DNA of 64,000 bases from Streptomyces sp. AV19 (GTDB lineage: Bacteria > Actinomycetota > Actinomycetes > Streptomycetales > Streptomycetaceae), in assembly GCF_015999245.1 (NCBI RefSeq), contig NZ_JAEAMR010000022.1:485422-549421 (forward strand). Direction: 5' to 3'. Shown here one piece after another: positions 17,851-25,688 of the stretch (within the stretch, counting starts at the first letter, position 1; each line of letters opens with the position of its first letter). The notes under the pieces are model-generated. The model did no database searches. It was not told where the DNA came from and saw nothing but the letters and a program-made list of their open reading frames with translations. The position numbers were made by a program, and so were the translations under genes.

Positions 17851-18000
17851 GCCGCGGCGGTACGGCCCTCACGCCCGACCGTCAGAGCACGGTGACCCAC
17901 GAGACGGACGTACAGGCCGGGGCCCGCCGGGCGGGCAGCCCGGCGGGCCCGAGGTCCACCGATTCCGAAGGTCCGGTCCGGCCGCTTCGCCGGTCCGTCG

Positions 18001-18984
18001 TCACGCCGGGCGGACCACCGGCCGGCCGAACTCCCGCCAGATCCATACCTGTCCGAGGGCGACGGCGATCAGCGTCGGGAGGACCGTCACCGACAGCAGG
18101 CCGAGCGACGCGGAGTCCGCGATCGCCCGGGACAGCGCGAGGTCCCCCTCGCCGGAGCGGGTGGCCAGGACGGTGCTCCCGTGGGCGAAGCCCACCATGA
18201 CCGGCAGCGCGAGCAGCGGAGCGCCGCCCAGGAGCAGCGCCGGCACCACGCGGCCGGTGCCCCGGACGAGGTGGGAGGCGTAGACGCTGACGGCGGCGAC
18301 GGCGGTGGCGACGCCGACGACCACCGGGGAGTCGGTGACCGCGGCACCGACGGCGGCGGTCACCAGCAGCAGCCCGGCCAGGACCGGGGTGAGGACCTTC
18401 GCGGTCCGGCCGAGCCGGGCGCCCAGCGCGTCCCCCTCGGGCAGCCCGCGGCCGGCGAAGAGGGCGCCCTGACGCAGCGCGGCCACCACGACCAGGGCCG
18501 CGCAGAGCAGGCTGAAGGGGTGGAACACGTCACCCGCGGTGGCGTCGGCCCGGCCGTCGCCACCGGTGGACAGGCCCCGCACCAGCGTCGCCAGGACGAC
18601 GCCCCAGCCGGCCGCCAGGACAAGGCTGCTCACGGGAAGCACGGCGTCCCAGGCGCGCCGCCAGGCGGCGCCCGGCGAGGCGTGGCGGAACCACAGGGCG
18701 GCGTCGCGCAGGAACCAGGCGCACAGCAGGACGACGATGGGAATCCGCTGCGCGTGCAGCAGCTCCCCCTCCAGCAGGGGCAGGGCTCCGAACATGAGCC
18801 CGCCGAAGGCCACCAGCCAGACCTCGTTCACGAGGAAGAGGGGGACGACCGTGCGGCGCAGCCGTACGCGGCCGGCCTCCGATTCGGCGAACGGGATCAG
18901 CATCCCCACCCCGAAGTCGATGCTCTCCAGCACCAGATAGCCGGCGAGGAGCAGCCCGACGAGGGCGTACCAGAAGACATCCAC
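18001..18984 (-). CDS. cydB: Cytochrome bd ubiquinol oxidase subunit II
   Basis: 327 aa with about eight or nine hydrophobic helices. The opening VFWYALVGLLLAGYLVLESIDFGVGML is the family signature, with the heme-region acidic residue. The protein partners CydA in the membrane as a high-affinity terminal oxidase reducing O2 to water. The GTG at 18984 is 58 bases downstream of cydA on the same strand, so they form an operon. No cydC/cydD transporter genes follow; a decayed region begins after the stop. Confidence 0.93.
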   Translation of the reverse strand: MDVFWYALVGLLLAGYLVLESIDFGVGMLIPFAESEAGRVRLRRTVVPLFLVNEVWLVAFGGLMFGALPLLEGELLHAQRIPIVVLLCAWFLRDAALWFRHASPGAAWRRAWDAVLPVSSLVLAAGWGVVLATLVRGLSTGGDGRADATAGDVFHPFSLLCAALVVVAALRQGALFAGRGLPEGDALGARLGRTAKVLTPVLAGLLLVTAAVGAAVTDSPVVVGVATAVAAVSVYASHLVRGTGRVVPALLLGGAPLLALPVMVGFAHGSTVLATRSGEGDLALSRAIADSASLGLLSVTVLPTLIAVALGQVWIWREFGRPVVRPA

Positions 18985-19042
18985 GGGTGATTCCCCTGTC
19001 AGCGTGCGGACATGGTCGAAGGGAGGGTTCGGGAGGGGAGCC

Positions 19043-20374
19043 TCAGTACGAGACGGGGACGTCGGCCGCGGAGGGCTTCCGGGAGTCGTCGTCCGCCGGC
19101 CGGCCCTTGTCGGGGCCGTCGGGGAAGAGGTCCGTGTCGCCGAGGAGTCCGGCGTCGGGCCCGAGGCGGGCGTAGCGGACCATCAGCATCCAGTCGACCA
19201 GGGCCAGGACGCCGAGCACGAGCGTGAACGCCACGAAGGAGACGGTCATCCCGCTGACGGACACGTCGCCGATGGCGTCGCGGACGGTCAGTTCGCCGGT
19301 GACCATCCACGGCTGGCGGCCGACCTCACGGCTCAGCCAGCCGCAGATCAGGGCCACGAAGCCGAGGGGCAGCAGGATGATCGGCAGCCAGAGCCGGATG
19401 CGCCGCCGGGAGACCGACGCCTCGGGGTCCTTGCCGCGGACCGCGGTGGCCGGGATCCACGCGAGGGCGACCAGCAGCATGCCGATGAGGAGCATGGCGA
19501 GGGAGGCGTGGGCGACCCAGGCGGGCGGCATCCAGTCGCCCGGGCCGTGGGCCGCCTGCGCGGCGACCCTCGCCTTCTCGACCTCTTCGCCGGACTCCCC
19601 CATGAGGACGACCCACTTCTCGGGCTCGGAACCCTTGAGCGCGTCGAGGTGGATGAAGCCGGCACCCACGGCGACGACCGCCCCGACGCCCGCGAGCACG
19701 GAGCCCTGACGCAGGGTCGGGCGGAAGAACGCGATGTCGCGGTCGCGGCGCAGGTGGTGGGCGCTGACCGCGGCCAGGATCAGACCGGCCAGCAGGGCCA
19801 CGGCACCGATGATGTGGAACAGGGCGTACCAAGTGGCGCCGTTGGTGAGGATGGCGCCCCAGTCGGTGACGTAGGCGACGCCGTCGCGCTTCGCGTAGCC
19901 GACCGGCTTCTGCATAAAGCCGTTGACCACCATGATCCAGAAGGTGGAGATGTACGCGGTGAGCGTGACGCCCCAGATCAGCGCGAGGTGGGCCTTGGGC
20001 CGCACCCGCTTGAAGCCGAACGCCCACAGTCCCAGGAACGTCGACTCCAGGAAGAAGGCGACGATGGTCTCGATGGCGAGCGGAGTGCCGACGATGTTGC
20101 CCAGGACATGGGAGAGGCCTGACCAGTTGAGCCCGAACTGGAACTCCTGGGTGAGGCCGCTGACGATGCCCAGCGCGTAGTTGATGACGTAGAGACCGCC
20201 CCAGAAGCGCACCCGGCGCATTCGGGACGCGCGCAGGTCGGGATCACCGGTGCGCGCCGCCCGGGTCTGCATGAGGGCGACGACCGTGACCAGCCCGAGA
20301 GTGACGGCGACGAACAGGAAGTGCAGTGTTGCGGTGACGGCGAACTGCAGCCGGGCTAGGTCGACGACGTTCAC
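19043..20374 (-). CDS. cydA: Cytochrome bd ubiquinol oxidase subunit I
   Basis: 443 aa, integral membrane. The opening LARLQFAVTATLHFLFV carries the conserved N-terminal heme-ligand histidine at about residue 18. The GRQPW motif of the quinol-side region is present. The protein is shorter than the approximately 520-residue E. coli subunit, consistent with the short-Q-loop class. It holds hemes b558, b595 and d and oxidises quinol under low oxygen or respiratory stress. The GTG at 20374 is chosen because the family signature begins almost at once. Confidence 0.93.
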   Translation of the reverse strand: MNVVDLARLQFAVTATLHFLFVAVTLGLVTVVALMQTRAARTGDPDLRASRMRRVRFWGGLYVINYALGIVSGLTQEFQFGLNWSGLSHVLGNIVGTPLAIETIVAFFLESTFLGLWAFGFKRVRPKAHLALIWGVTLTAYISTFWIMVVNGFMQKPVGYAKRDGVAYVTDWGAILTNGATWYALFHIIGAVALLAGLILAAVSAHHLRRDRDIAFFRPTLRQGSVLAGVGAVVAVGAGFIHLDALKGSEPEKWVVLMGESGEEVEKARVAAQAAHGPGDWMPPAWVAHASLAMLLIGMLLVALAWIPATAVRGKDPEASVSRRRIRLWLPIILLPLGFVALICGWLSREVGRQPWMVTGELTVRDAIGDVSVSGMTVSFVAFTLVLGVLALVDWMLMVRYARLGPDAGLLGDTDLFPDGPDKGRPADDDSRKPSAADVPVSY

Positions 20375-20787
20375 GTGACGCTCTCCAAGGGGCGGGACAC
20401 GGGCAGTTCGGAGGCCATCGGCAGCGCTCCGGCCACTTCGGCCACAACAGCCGAGTACTGCAACTGGCATAACTCCATGCGCTCATCGTAGCGAGCGTTC
20501 TTCAGGAGATCGCCCCGCCCCTGGAGTTCATGGGAAACGACGACCGGAATTCTGCATTCCGTCCTACTGGGCCTGCCCCGAACCGAGTTCTCGCCCGCTC
20601 AAGCCTTCAAGAACGGCGAGAGAGCGGCGAGGGAAGGGCGAGGGAACTAAGCCTTTGGGACTAAGCCGTCGAGCGGGTCACGGCGAAACGCCGGACGGAT
20701 GGAACACCGGCGGACGGAACACCGACGGACGGAACGGAACGCCGGATATTCGCGGCGCCGCACAGGAACCGGCGCGGTCGGCCCGCC
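20375..20787. other. Gene-free stretch upstream of cydA
   Basis: About 410 bases with no convincing gene. It should hold the cydA promoter near its left side. I looked for a Rex-type TTGTGAA/TTCACAA operator by eye and found none. At 20701-20735 there are two and a third copies of a 15-bp repeat (GGAACACCGGCGGAC). Confidence 0.6.
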
Positions 20788-21609
20788 TCATGCCCGATCA
20801 CCCCCCGGCCGCAGGGCCGCCGGGCCGAACACACGGCGGCCGGCCCGGTGCCAACGGTTCCCGGGAAGAGTGGGCCGCAGGGCTGTCAGGGCTCCGCAGT
20901 ACTTGGTGAAGACGGCGGGCCGCAGTCCCCACGCGTGCAGCAGCCGGTCGGACTCGCCCAGATGACCGGCCGTCTTCGTCTCGACCAGCACGAGACCGGG
21001 GTCACAGCGCACCGTGCGCCCCGTGCCCGGGTCGGCACAGGACAGCCCCGCGTCACAGGTGACGCGTTCGCCGACGGCGACCAGTGTCGCGCGCAGGTAG
21101 TCGGTGCCGAGGGACGGGACCAGCGCCTCGGGCGCGTCGATGCCGTAGGCGTGCCGCAGGATCTCGGCGAGGTACGCCCGGTACCCCGCGTCGAGCGCGG
21201 TGTCCGCACCGGCCAGCGGACGGCGGCGTTTGACCGTGTTGCCGCACCGCCCCTTCAGCTTGACCTCGAACTGCCGCTCGCCGGAATCCTCGTACACCCG
21301 CTCACGGACCTTGAAGCGGACCCTGCGGCCCTGCCGGTGGTCGTGGAAGCAGCGCAGGCCGGGGGTGTCGTAGTAGACGGAGTGGTAACGGAAGGCACGC
21401 CGTCCGCCGATGGCCAGCGCCCGGAAGGGGCCACCGGGCCGCCGGCGCGCGGTGAGGCACTCCGCGATCCGCAGGAAGACGTCCACCGGCACGAGATAGC
21501 TGCGGTCGAAGCGGACGAGCAGTTCGGCGCGCTCGTTGACCTCGGCGAGGGAGACGGGCGCGGCGGCATCCGCGGCAGCGGCGACGGCCTCCACGGCCGG
21601 CGCGCTCAC
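20788..21609 (-). CDS. VTC-domain (polyphosphate polymerase-like) protein
   Basis: 273 aa. It shows the features of the VTC/CYTH-like tunnel fold: an RFDRSYLVP start with basic residues, FRYHSVYYDTP, RRVRFKVRERVY, a FEVKLKGRCG strand with alternating charges, and a late VLVETKT acidic strand. Bacterial members of this family are usually paired, as here, with a DUF4956 membrane protein. The catalytic role in polyphosphate or another nucleotide-derived polymer is inferred from eukaryotic Vtc4. The GTG start overlaps the stop of the DUF4956 gene. Confidence 0.85.
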   Translation of the reverse strand: MSAPAVEAVAAAADAAAPVSLAEVNERAELLVRFDRSYLVPVDVFLRIAECLTARRRPGGPFRALAIGGRRAFRYHSVYYDTPGLRCFHDHRQGRRVRFKVRERVYEDSGERQFEVKLKGRCGNTVKRRRPLAGADTALDAGYRAYLAEILRHAYGIDAPEALVPSLGTDYLRATLVAVGERVTCDAGLSCADPGTGRTVRCDPGLVLVETKTAGHLGESDRLLHAWGLRPAVFTKYCGALTALRPTLPGNRWHRAGRRVFGPAALRPGGDRA

Positions 21610-22238
21610 GCCGGCTCCCCGACCGGCGCGGAGCGGCGGGCCGGCCCGCGAACGGCGGCCGGACGGGGGCCCGCACCGGGCCGGGCCTCGCGGTAGCGCA
21701 CGTCCACGACCATCAGGTCGCGCACGAAATCCACCTCCCTGACCGTCCAGTTGAGCGGCTCCCCCATCCGTACGGTCAGGTCGGCGCGGAGCGCGTCGGG
21801 GCAGAGGTGAACGGTGTCGAGGGTGACGACGGCGCGCCGGGCACCGGACAGGAGACGGGGATGGTCGACCGCCCAGACGACGAGCAGCAGGACGGCACTG
21901 AGCCCGGCCGCGTCGGGGAGCGCCAGCCCCGGCAGCCCGCAGACCAGGCCGAGGACGAGCGTCGTGAAGTAGTAGGCGACCTCCTCGTGCTGCACCGCGT
22001 CGGACCGCAGCCGGACGATGGACAGCACTCCGAAGAGCCCGAACCCGAGCGCCGCGCCGCCCCCGGCTCCCACCTCGGCGAGAGCGACGACAACGGTGAA
22101 CAGCCCCGTGTTCAGGGCCAGAAAGGCCGGCACGAGATCGCGGCGGCGGTGGCGCGGATAGTAGAAGGCGAAGGTCAGCAGGCTGACGGCGGCGAGGTCG
22201 AGTGCCGAGTGGGCGGCGAGATGCCGCAGAGCATCCAT
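21606..22238 (-). CDS. DUF4956 membrane protein
   Basis: 210 aa. Three to four hydrophobic helices occupy residues 10-130, with the conserved GLFGVLSIVRLRSDAV loop typical of DUF4956. The C-terminal 80 residues are soluble and may form a ferredoxin-like domain. It is coupled by GTGA overlap to the downstream VTC protein; the two probably form one membrane-associated complex. The ATG at 22238 follows a GGGGGAG ribosome site. The 14-bp repeat array lies about 105 bases upstream. Confidence 0.85.
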   Translation of the reverse strand: MDALRHLAAHSALDLAAVSLLTFAFYYPRHRRRDLVPAFLALNTGLFTVVVALAEVGAGGGAALGFGLFGVLSIVRLRSDAVQHEEVAYYFTTLVLGLVCGLPGLALPDAAGLSAVLLLVVWAVDHPRLLSGARRAVVTLDTVHLCPDALRADLTVRMGEPLNWTVREVDFVRDLMVVDVRYREARPGAGPRPAAVRGPARRSAPVGEPA

Positions 22239-22344
22239 GACGTGGACTCCCCCTGTGCGTCGACGGATCGAAGGTGAGCACAGAGAGTAATCACATACCG
22301 GCCGAGCGTGTTGACCCTGTGGAGAAACCGTTCTCCTTGTCGGT

Positions 22345-22414
22345 CGCGCGTCGTCGATCGCGCGTCGTCGATCGCGCGTCGTCGATCGCGCGTCGTCGAT
22401 CGCGCGTCGTCGAT
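22345..22414. repeat. Five perfect copies of a 14-bp tandem repeat
   Basis: The unit CGCGCGTCGTCGAT occurs five times back to back with no mismatch. It lies in the divergent gap between the DUF4956 gene and the 78-aa gene that opens the biosynthetic operon. Perfect identity suggests recent expansion or selection. Confidence 0.95.
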
Positions 22415-22674
22415 CACACGCAACAGGCCCCGATCGCTCCGGATCCCGACCGATCCGGACGACGAGCGGCAGTCGGCGCCGGTCCCGGCCGAACCCGTCA
22501 ACCACCCACCCGATCGCATCGGACCCCGCCGACTCCTCGGTACCGGAATCGAGTTGAGCCCTGCCGGGCGCGCTCCGACCGGGAACGGCCGACACGATCC
22601 GGCCCGCCCGCCCGCAACGCGGAGTGTTGCGAGGCGAGCACCCCGTTCACTACTTTGTTGTAACGACCAGTCAA

Positions 22675-22694
22675 ATTGGTTCCCCTGAACCAAT
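22675..22694. promoter_or_regulatory. Perfect 8-bp inverted repeat with 4-bp spacer, candidate operator
   Basis: ATTGGTTC-CCCT-GAACCAAT forms a perfect dyad in an unusually AT-rich stretch, about 160 bases before the first gene of the phz-type operon. The size fits a TetR- or MarR-type operator. No regulator gene of those classes is adjacent, so the binding protein is unknown. The gap 22239-22852 otherwise holds only the 14-bp repeats and presumed divergent promoters. Confidence 0.55.
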
Positions 22695-22852
22695 GACCAG
22701 GACCCGGGCAAATCGAGACGATTGTCTATCTGCCGCGCCTTCATCGACAGTTCACTGTCCTCCCTTGCGGAAGCCCGCCACCTGGGGCAGTATTCAACAG
22801 GAGTGCTTGCGCCACACATTCAGTTGCTCAAAGACACACGGGGGAGATAACT

Positions 22853-23089
22853 GTGTCTGAGATCGTCATTCCTCAAGGGTTTTCTGACGGGGCGAAACTC
22901 CGTCACATCAACCGCGCCGCCGCCGCGCAGTACGCGACCGGGGACTGTCAGAAGAGTCACTTCCCGCGTCCGGCGGAACTCAAGTGCGGTAAGGCCGGGC
23001 GGAATCCCGGCCTCATGAATCCGTTCCAGCAGTCACGGGCGCTTGATATTCCGGTCCCGGAAATCAAGCACGAAATTATCCCCGCCTGA
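22853..23089 (+). CDS. 78-aa orphan protein opening the biosynthetic operon
   Basis: A GTG start preceded by GGGGGAG. The product is basic in the middle with two cysteines (TGDCQKSHF and ELKCGKAG), no hydrophobic segment and no signal peptide. It ends 34 bases before the DAHP synthase start, so it is first in that transcription unit. Codon usage is less GC-biased than in its neighbours. I do not recognise it. It could be a regulator, a binding protein or a peptide precursor; nothing in the sequence decides between these. Confidence 0.5.
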   Translation: MSEIVIPQGFSDGAKLRHINRAAAAQYATGDCQKSHFPRPAELKCGKAGRNPGLMNPFQQSRALDIPVPEIKHEIIPA

Positions 23090-23123
23090 CAAGCGCGTCA
23101 CAGCCGCTGGATCGGAGTACGTC

Positions 23124-24299
23124 TTGGAAGACGTAAAACGGGGGATTCGCATTCGCGGGGCATTGCAGCAACCCGAATGGATCGATCCTCTTCAGATGAG
23201 CCGGGTGGGCGAGGCACTCGCCGCACGCCCCACTCTCGTACAGGCCGACGACCTGGCCACGTTGCGCACTCTTCTGGGCAAAGTGGCCCTCGGCGAGGCC
23301 ATGGTGCTGCAGTCCGGGGACTGCGCCGAGGACCCGCAGGAGTGCACGTACCAGCACGTCGCGCGCAAGGCCGCGCTGCTCGACCTGCTGGCCGGCGCGC
23401 TCGGCCTGGTCACCGGCAAGCCCGTCCTGCGGGCGGGGCGCATCGCGGGGCAGTTCGCCAAGCCGCGCTCCAAGCCCACCGAAATCGTCGGAGGCACCGA
23501 ACTCCCCGTGTTCCGGGGGCACATGGTCAACGGCCCGGAGCCGGACCCCGAGAGCCGTCGGCCCGACCCCCTGCGCGTCCTCACGGGCCACATGGCCGCC
23601 GGTGACATCGTCGAGCACCTGGGCTGGCGCGACCGCGCCGCGGGGCGCGGCGTCGTGGAGCCGCCGGTGTGGACGAGCCACGAGGCGCTTCTGCTCGACT
23701 ACGAAATGCCCATGCTCCGCATGGACGACAAGGGGCGGCTCTTCCTGGGCTCGACCCACTGGCCGTGGATCGGCGAGCGCACCCGTCAGGTCGAGGGCGC
23801 CCACGTCGCCCTCCTCGCCGAGGTGAGCAACCCGGTCGCGTGCAAGGTCGGCCCCACCATGGAGCCCGGCGAACTGCTCGCCCTGTGCGAGCGGCTCGAC
23901 CCGTGGCGCGACCCGGGGCGGCTCACCCTCATCGCACGGATGGGAGCCGACGCCGTCAGCGACCGGCTGCCGCGGCTCGTCGAAGCCGTACGCGGCGCGG
24001 GACACCCCGTCGTCTGGCTCAGCGACCCCGTCCACGGCAACACCGTCACGGCGCCCGGCGGCCACAAGACGCGGCTGGTGGAGACCATTTCGCTCGAGGT
24101 CTCCCGCTTCGTCGAGGCCGTGCGCGGCGCGGGAGGCGTCGCCGGCGGACTGCACCTGGAGACGACACCGGACGACGTCACCGAGTGCGCCTCCACCGAG
24201 GCCGACCTCGATGCCGTCGGGGAGCGCTACACCTCGCACTGCGATCCCCGGCTCAACCCGTCGCAGGCCGTTTCCGTGGTCTCGTCCTGGATCGCCTGA
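23124..24299 (+). CDS. phzC: Class II 3-deoxy-D-arabino-heptulosonate 7-phosphate synthase (PhzC type)
   Basis: 391 aa, the usual length of PhzC-type enzymes. Family landmarks are LQQPEW near the N terminus, LQSGDCAE with the metal-binding Cys, RAGRIAGQFAKPRS in the phosphoenolpyruvate site, ARMGAD, WLSDPVHGN, GGLHLE and the final YTSHCDPRLN. It condenses PEP and erythrose 4-phosphate to feed the shikimate pathway. In phenazine clusters this gene supplies extra chorismate free of feedback control. A TTG start at 23124 (CGGAG ribosome site, best N-terminal fit) is preferred over an ATG at 23043 that would overlap the upstream gene. A 21-bp repeat duplicates its last codons. Confidence 0.88.
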   Translation: MEDVKRGIRIRGALQQPEWIDPLQMSRVGEALAARPTLVQADDLATLRTLLGKVALGEAMVLQSGDCAEDPQECTYQHVARKAALLDLLAGALGLVTGKPVLRAGRIAGQFAKPRSKPTEIVGGTELPVFRGHMVNGPEPDPESRRPDPLRVLTGHMAAGDIVEHLGWRDRAAGRGVVEPPVWTSHEALLLDYEMPMLRMDDKGRLFLGSTHWPWIGERTRQVEGAHVALLAEVSNPVACKVGPTMEPGELLALCERLDPWRDPGRLTLIARMGADAVSDRLPRLVEAVRGAGHPVVWLSDPVHGNTVTAPGGHKTRLVETISLEVSRFVEAVRGAGGVAGGLHLETTPDDVTECASTEADLDAVGERYTSHCDPRLNPSQAVSVVSSWIA

Positions 24300-24367
24300 T
24301 CTGCGTCACGGATCGCCTGATCCGCGTCACGCGACGACTGCTCTCTGTTCCATTGCTCTCTGTTCCA
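24289..24367. repeat. Two short direct repeats at the 3' end of phzC
   Basis: A 21-base unit (24289-24309 and 24310-24330, one mismatch) includes the phzC stop codon, so the gene's end is duplicated downstream. It is followed by two copies of TGCTCTCTGTTCCA at 15-base spacing (24339-24367). Confidence 0.85.
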
Positions 24368-24411
24368 CTCTGCGCACGAAGCACACGCGCATCAAGCCAG
24401 GAACTGGAACC

Positions 24412-24711
24412 ATGATCGGCATACCCCCCATCCACGCGTATCCGTCGCCCGCCGGCGGACACCCGGCCCCGGCCGACGTGCCCGTCGTGGACACCTTCGC
24501 CTCGGCGGTCCACGGCCAATCGCGGTCCGTGGCACAGCGGATGACGGTTCGTCCGTACGACGGGACGTCCGGCTCCGAGGGCCGCGGCCCGGTCGCGACG
24601 AGACCGCGGGATCCGCGGGGCGGGCACGACGAGCCCATGGCGGTCGGCGCGGGCGCGATCCCGGCCGGCCCGCCCGGGCCGGCCCGTGCCCGCGCCCTCG
24701 TCCCGGCCTGA
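24412..24711 (+). CDS. Small hypothetical protein between phzC and phzB
   Basis: 99 aa from an ATG preceded by a weak CAGGAA sequence. The composition is Pro/Gly/Ala-rich with no recognised domain, membrane segment or cysteine. Its place in the operon and the direction support a gene, but the low complexity and the long gap to phzB (282 bases) leave open that it is not translated. Confidence 0.35.
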   Translation: MIGIPPIHAYPSPAGGHPAPADVPVVDTFASAVHGQSRSVAQRMTVRPYDGTSGSEGRGPVATRPRDPRGGHDEPMAVGAGAIPAGPPGPARARALVPA

Positions 24712-24993
24712 TCCGCCCGTACAGCCGGAACCTCCCACCGGGACCGCCGGTACGACGCCACTGCGGCGCCGGATCGGCCGTTCCCACCGACTGGTGGGCA
24801 AACATGCCGAGTTACCGGCCGACGAACACGCACCGGCCGCACGAGCGGTCGCACCCTGTCCGCGACGACCGCGGCCGGGACATCAGCGGACGCCGGCCGC
24901 GACGGCTGCGCGTGCGCCCGCTCGCATGCCCCTGGAACCGCAGCCCCAGCACCCCTTTCGGACCACACCTCTCACCGATCTCCGGGAGACGCC

Positions 24994-25500
24994 ATGACCC
25001 CGTCACCGATATCCCAACTCACCCCTCATACAGGGGTGTTCACCGACCACCACGACCTGCGGGCCCGCAACCGCCGGGCCGTGGAGCAGTACATGGAGGT
25101 GGGTGCGGAGGCCCGGTTGCGCAGGTACACCCTCTACACCGAGGACGGCACCGCGTCCCTCTTCTACACCGACATCGGCCGGCCCATCGTCGTCCAGGGC
25201 CGGGAGAAGCTGAAGCGGCACGGGGAGCTCTCCCTCGAGGTGCTGCCCGACTGGCAGTGGTTCGACGTGCACGTCTACGAGACGCAGGACCCGGCCGTCA
25301 TCTGGGTCGAGTGCGACGGCGAAGGAACGATCCGGTTCCCCGGCTATCCCGAAGGCCGCTACCGCAACCACTTCCTCCACGGCTTCACGCTGAGCGACGG
25401 ACACATCGCCTCCAGCCGCGAGTACACCAACCCGATCGAGCACATGCGCGCCCTCAGCATCGAGACACCGCACATCAAGCGGGACTGGATCCCCACCTGA
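24994..25500 (+). CDS. phzB: PhzA/PhzB-family NTF2-like phenazine biosynthesis protein
   Basis: 168 aa, the usual size. The PhzA/B pattern is strong throughout: DLRARNRRAVEQYM, RYTLYTEDG, LPDWQWFDVHVYETQDP, WVECDGEG and RYRNHFLHGF followed by REYTNP. PhzA/B accelerate condensation of two aminocyclohexenone molecules to the phenazine ring. The ATG follows GGGAG at good spacing. There is only one copy, as in Streptomyces phenazine loci. Its usual partners phzD, phzE, phzF and phzG are not in this window, so the pathway is either split or the protein serves a related condensation. Confidence 0.9.
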   Translation: MTPSPISQLTPHTGVFTDHHDLRARNRRAVEQYMEVGAEARLRRYTLYTEDGTASLFYTDIGRPIVVQGREKLKRHGELSLEVLPDWQWFDVHVYETQDPAVIWVECDGEGTIRFPGYPEGRYRNHFLHGFTLSDGHIASSREYTNPIEHMRALSIETPHIKRDWIPT

Positions 25501-25504
25501 ACCA

Positions 25505-25600
25505 CCTGACCTGCCTGACCTCCTGATCCGCCTGACCCGCCTGACCCGCCTGACCCGCCTGACCTCCTGATCCGCCTGACCCGCCTGACCCGCCTGACTC
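25505..25600. repeat. About eleven copies of a 9-bp tandem repeat
   Basis: The unit CGCCTGACC recurs with slight variation between phzB and the sheath gene. A higher-order 44-base duplication is also visible (25521-25564 repeated from 25565). It begins directly after the phzB stop codon. It is not translated in any plausible frame. Confidence 0.9.
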
Positions 25601-25688
25601 ATGTGAACGGCGTCCACCAGCCCGTCGTCGGACGGCAACCGCTGCGAGGCCGCGGCACCGCCCTCCCATCGTGATCGAGGAATCCAAC

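Noticed and set aside
20375..20787. Rex operator upstream of cydA
   Set aside because: No TTGTGAA/TTCACAA-type dyad could be found by eye.
22345..22414. CRISPR array
   Set aside because: Units are contiguous 14-mers without spacers, and no cas genes are present.
22853..23089. RiPP precursor peptide
   Set aside because: No leader/core boundary, and no cyclase, dehydratase, radical-SAM or peptidase gene nearby.
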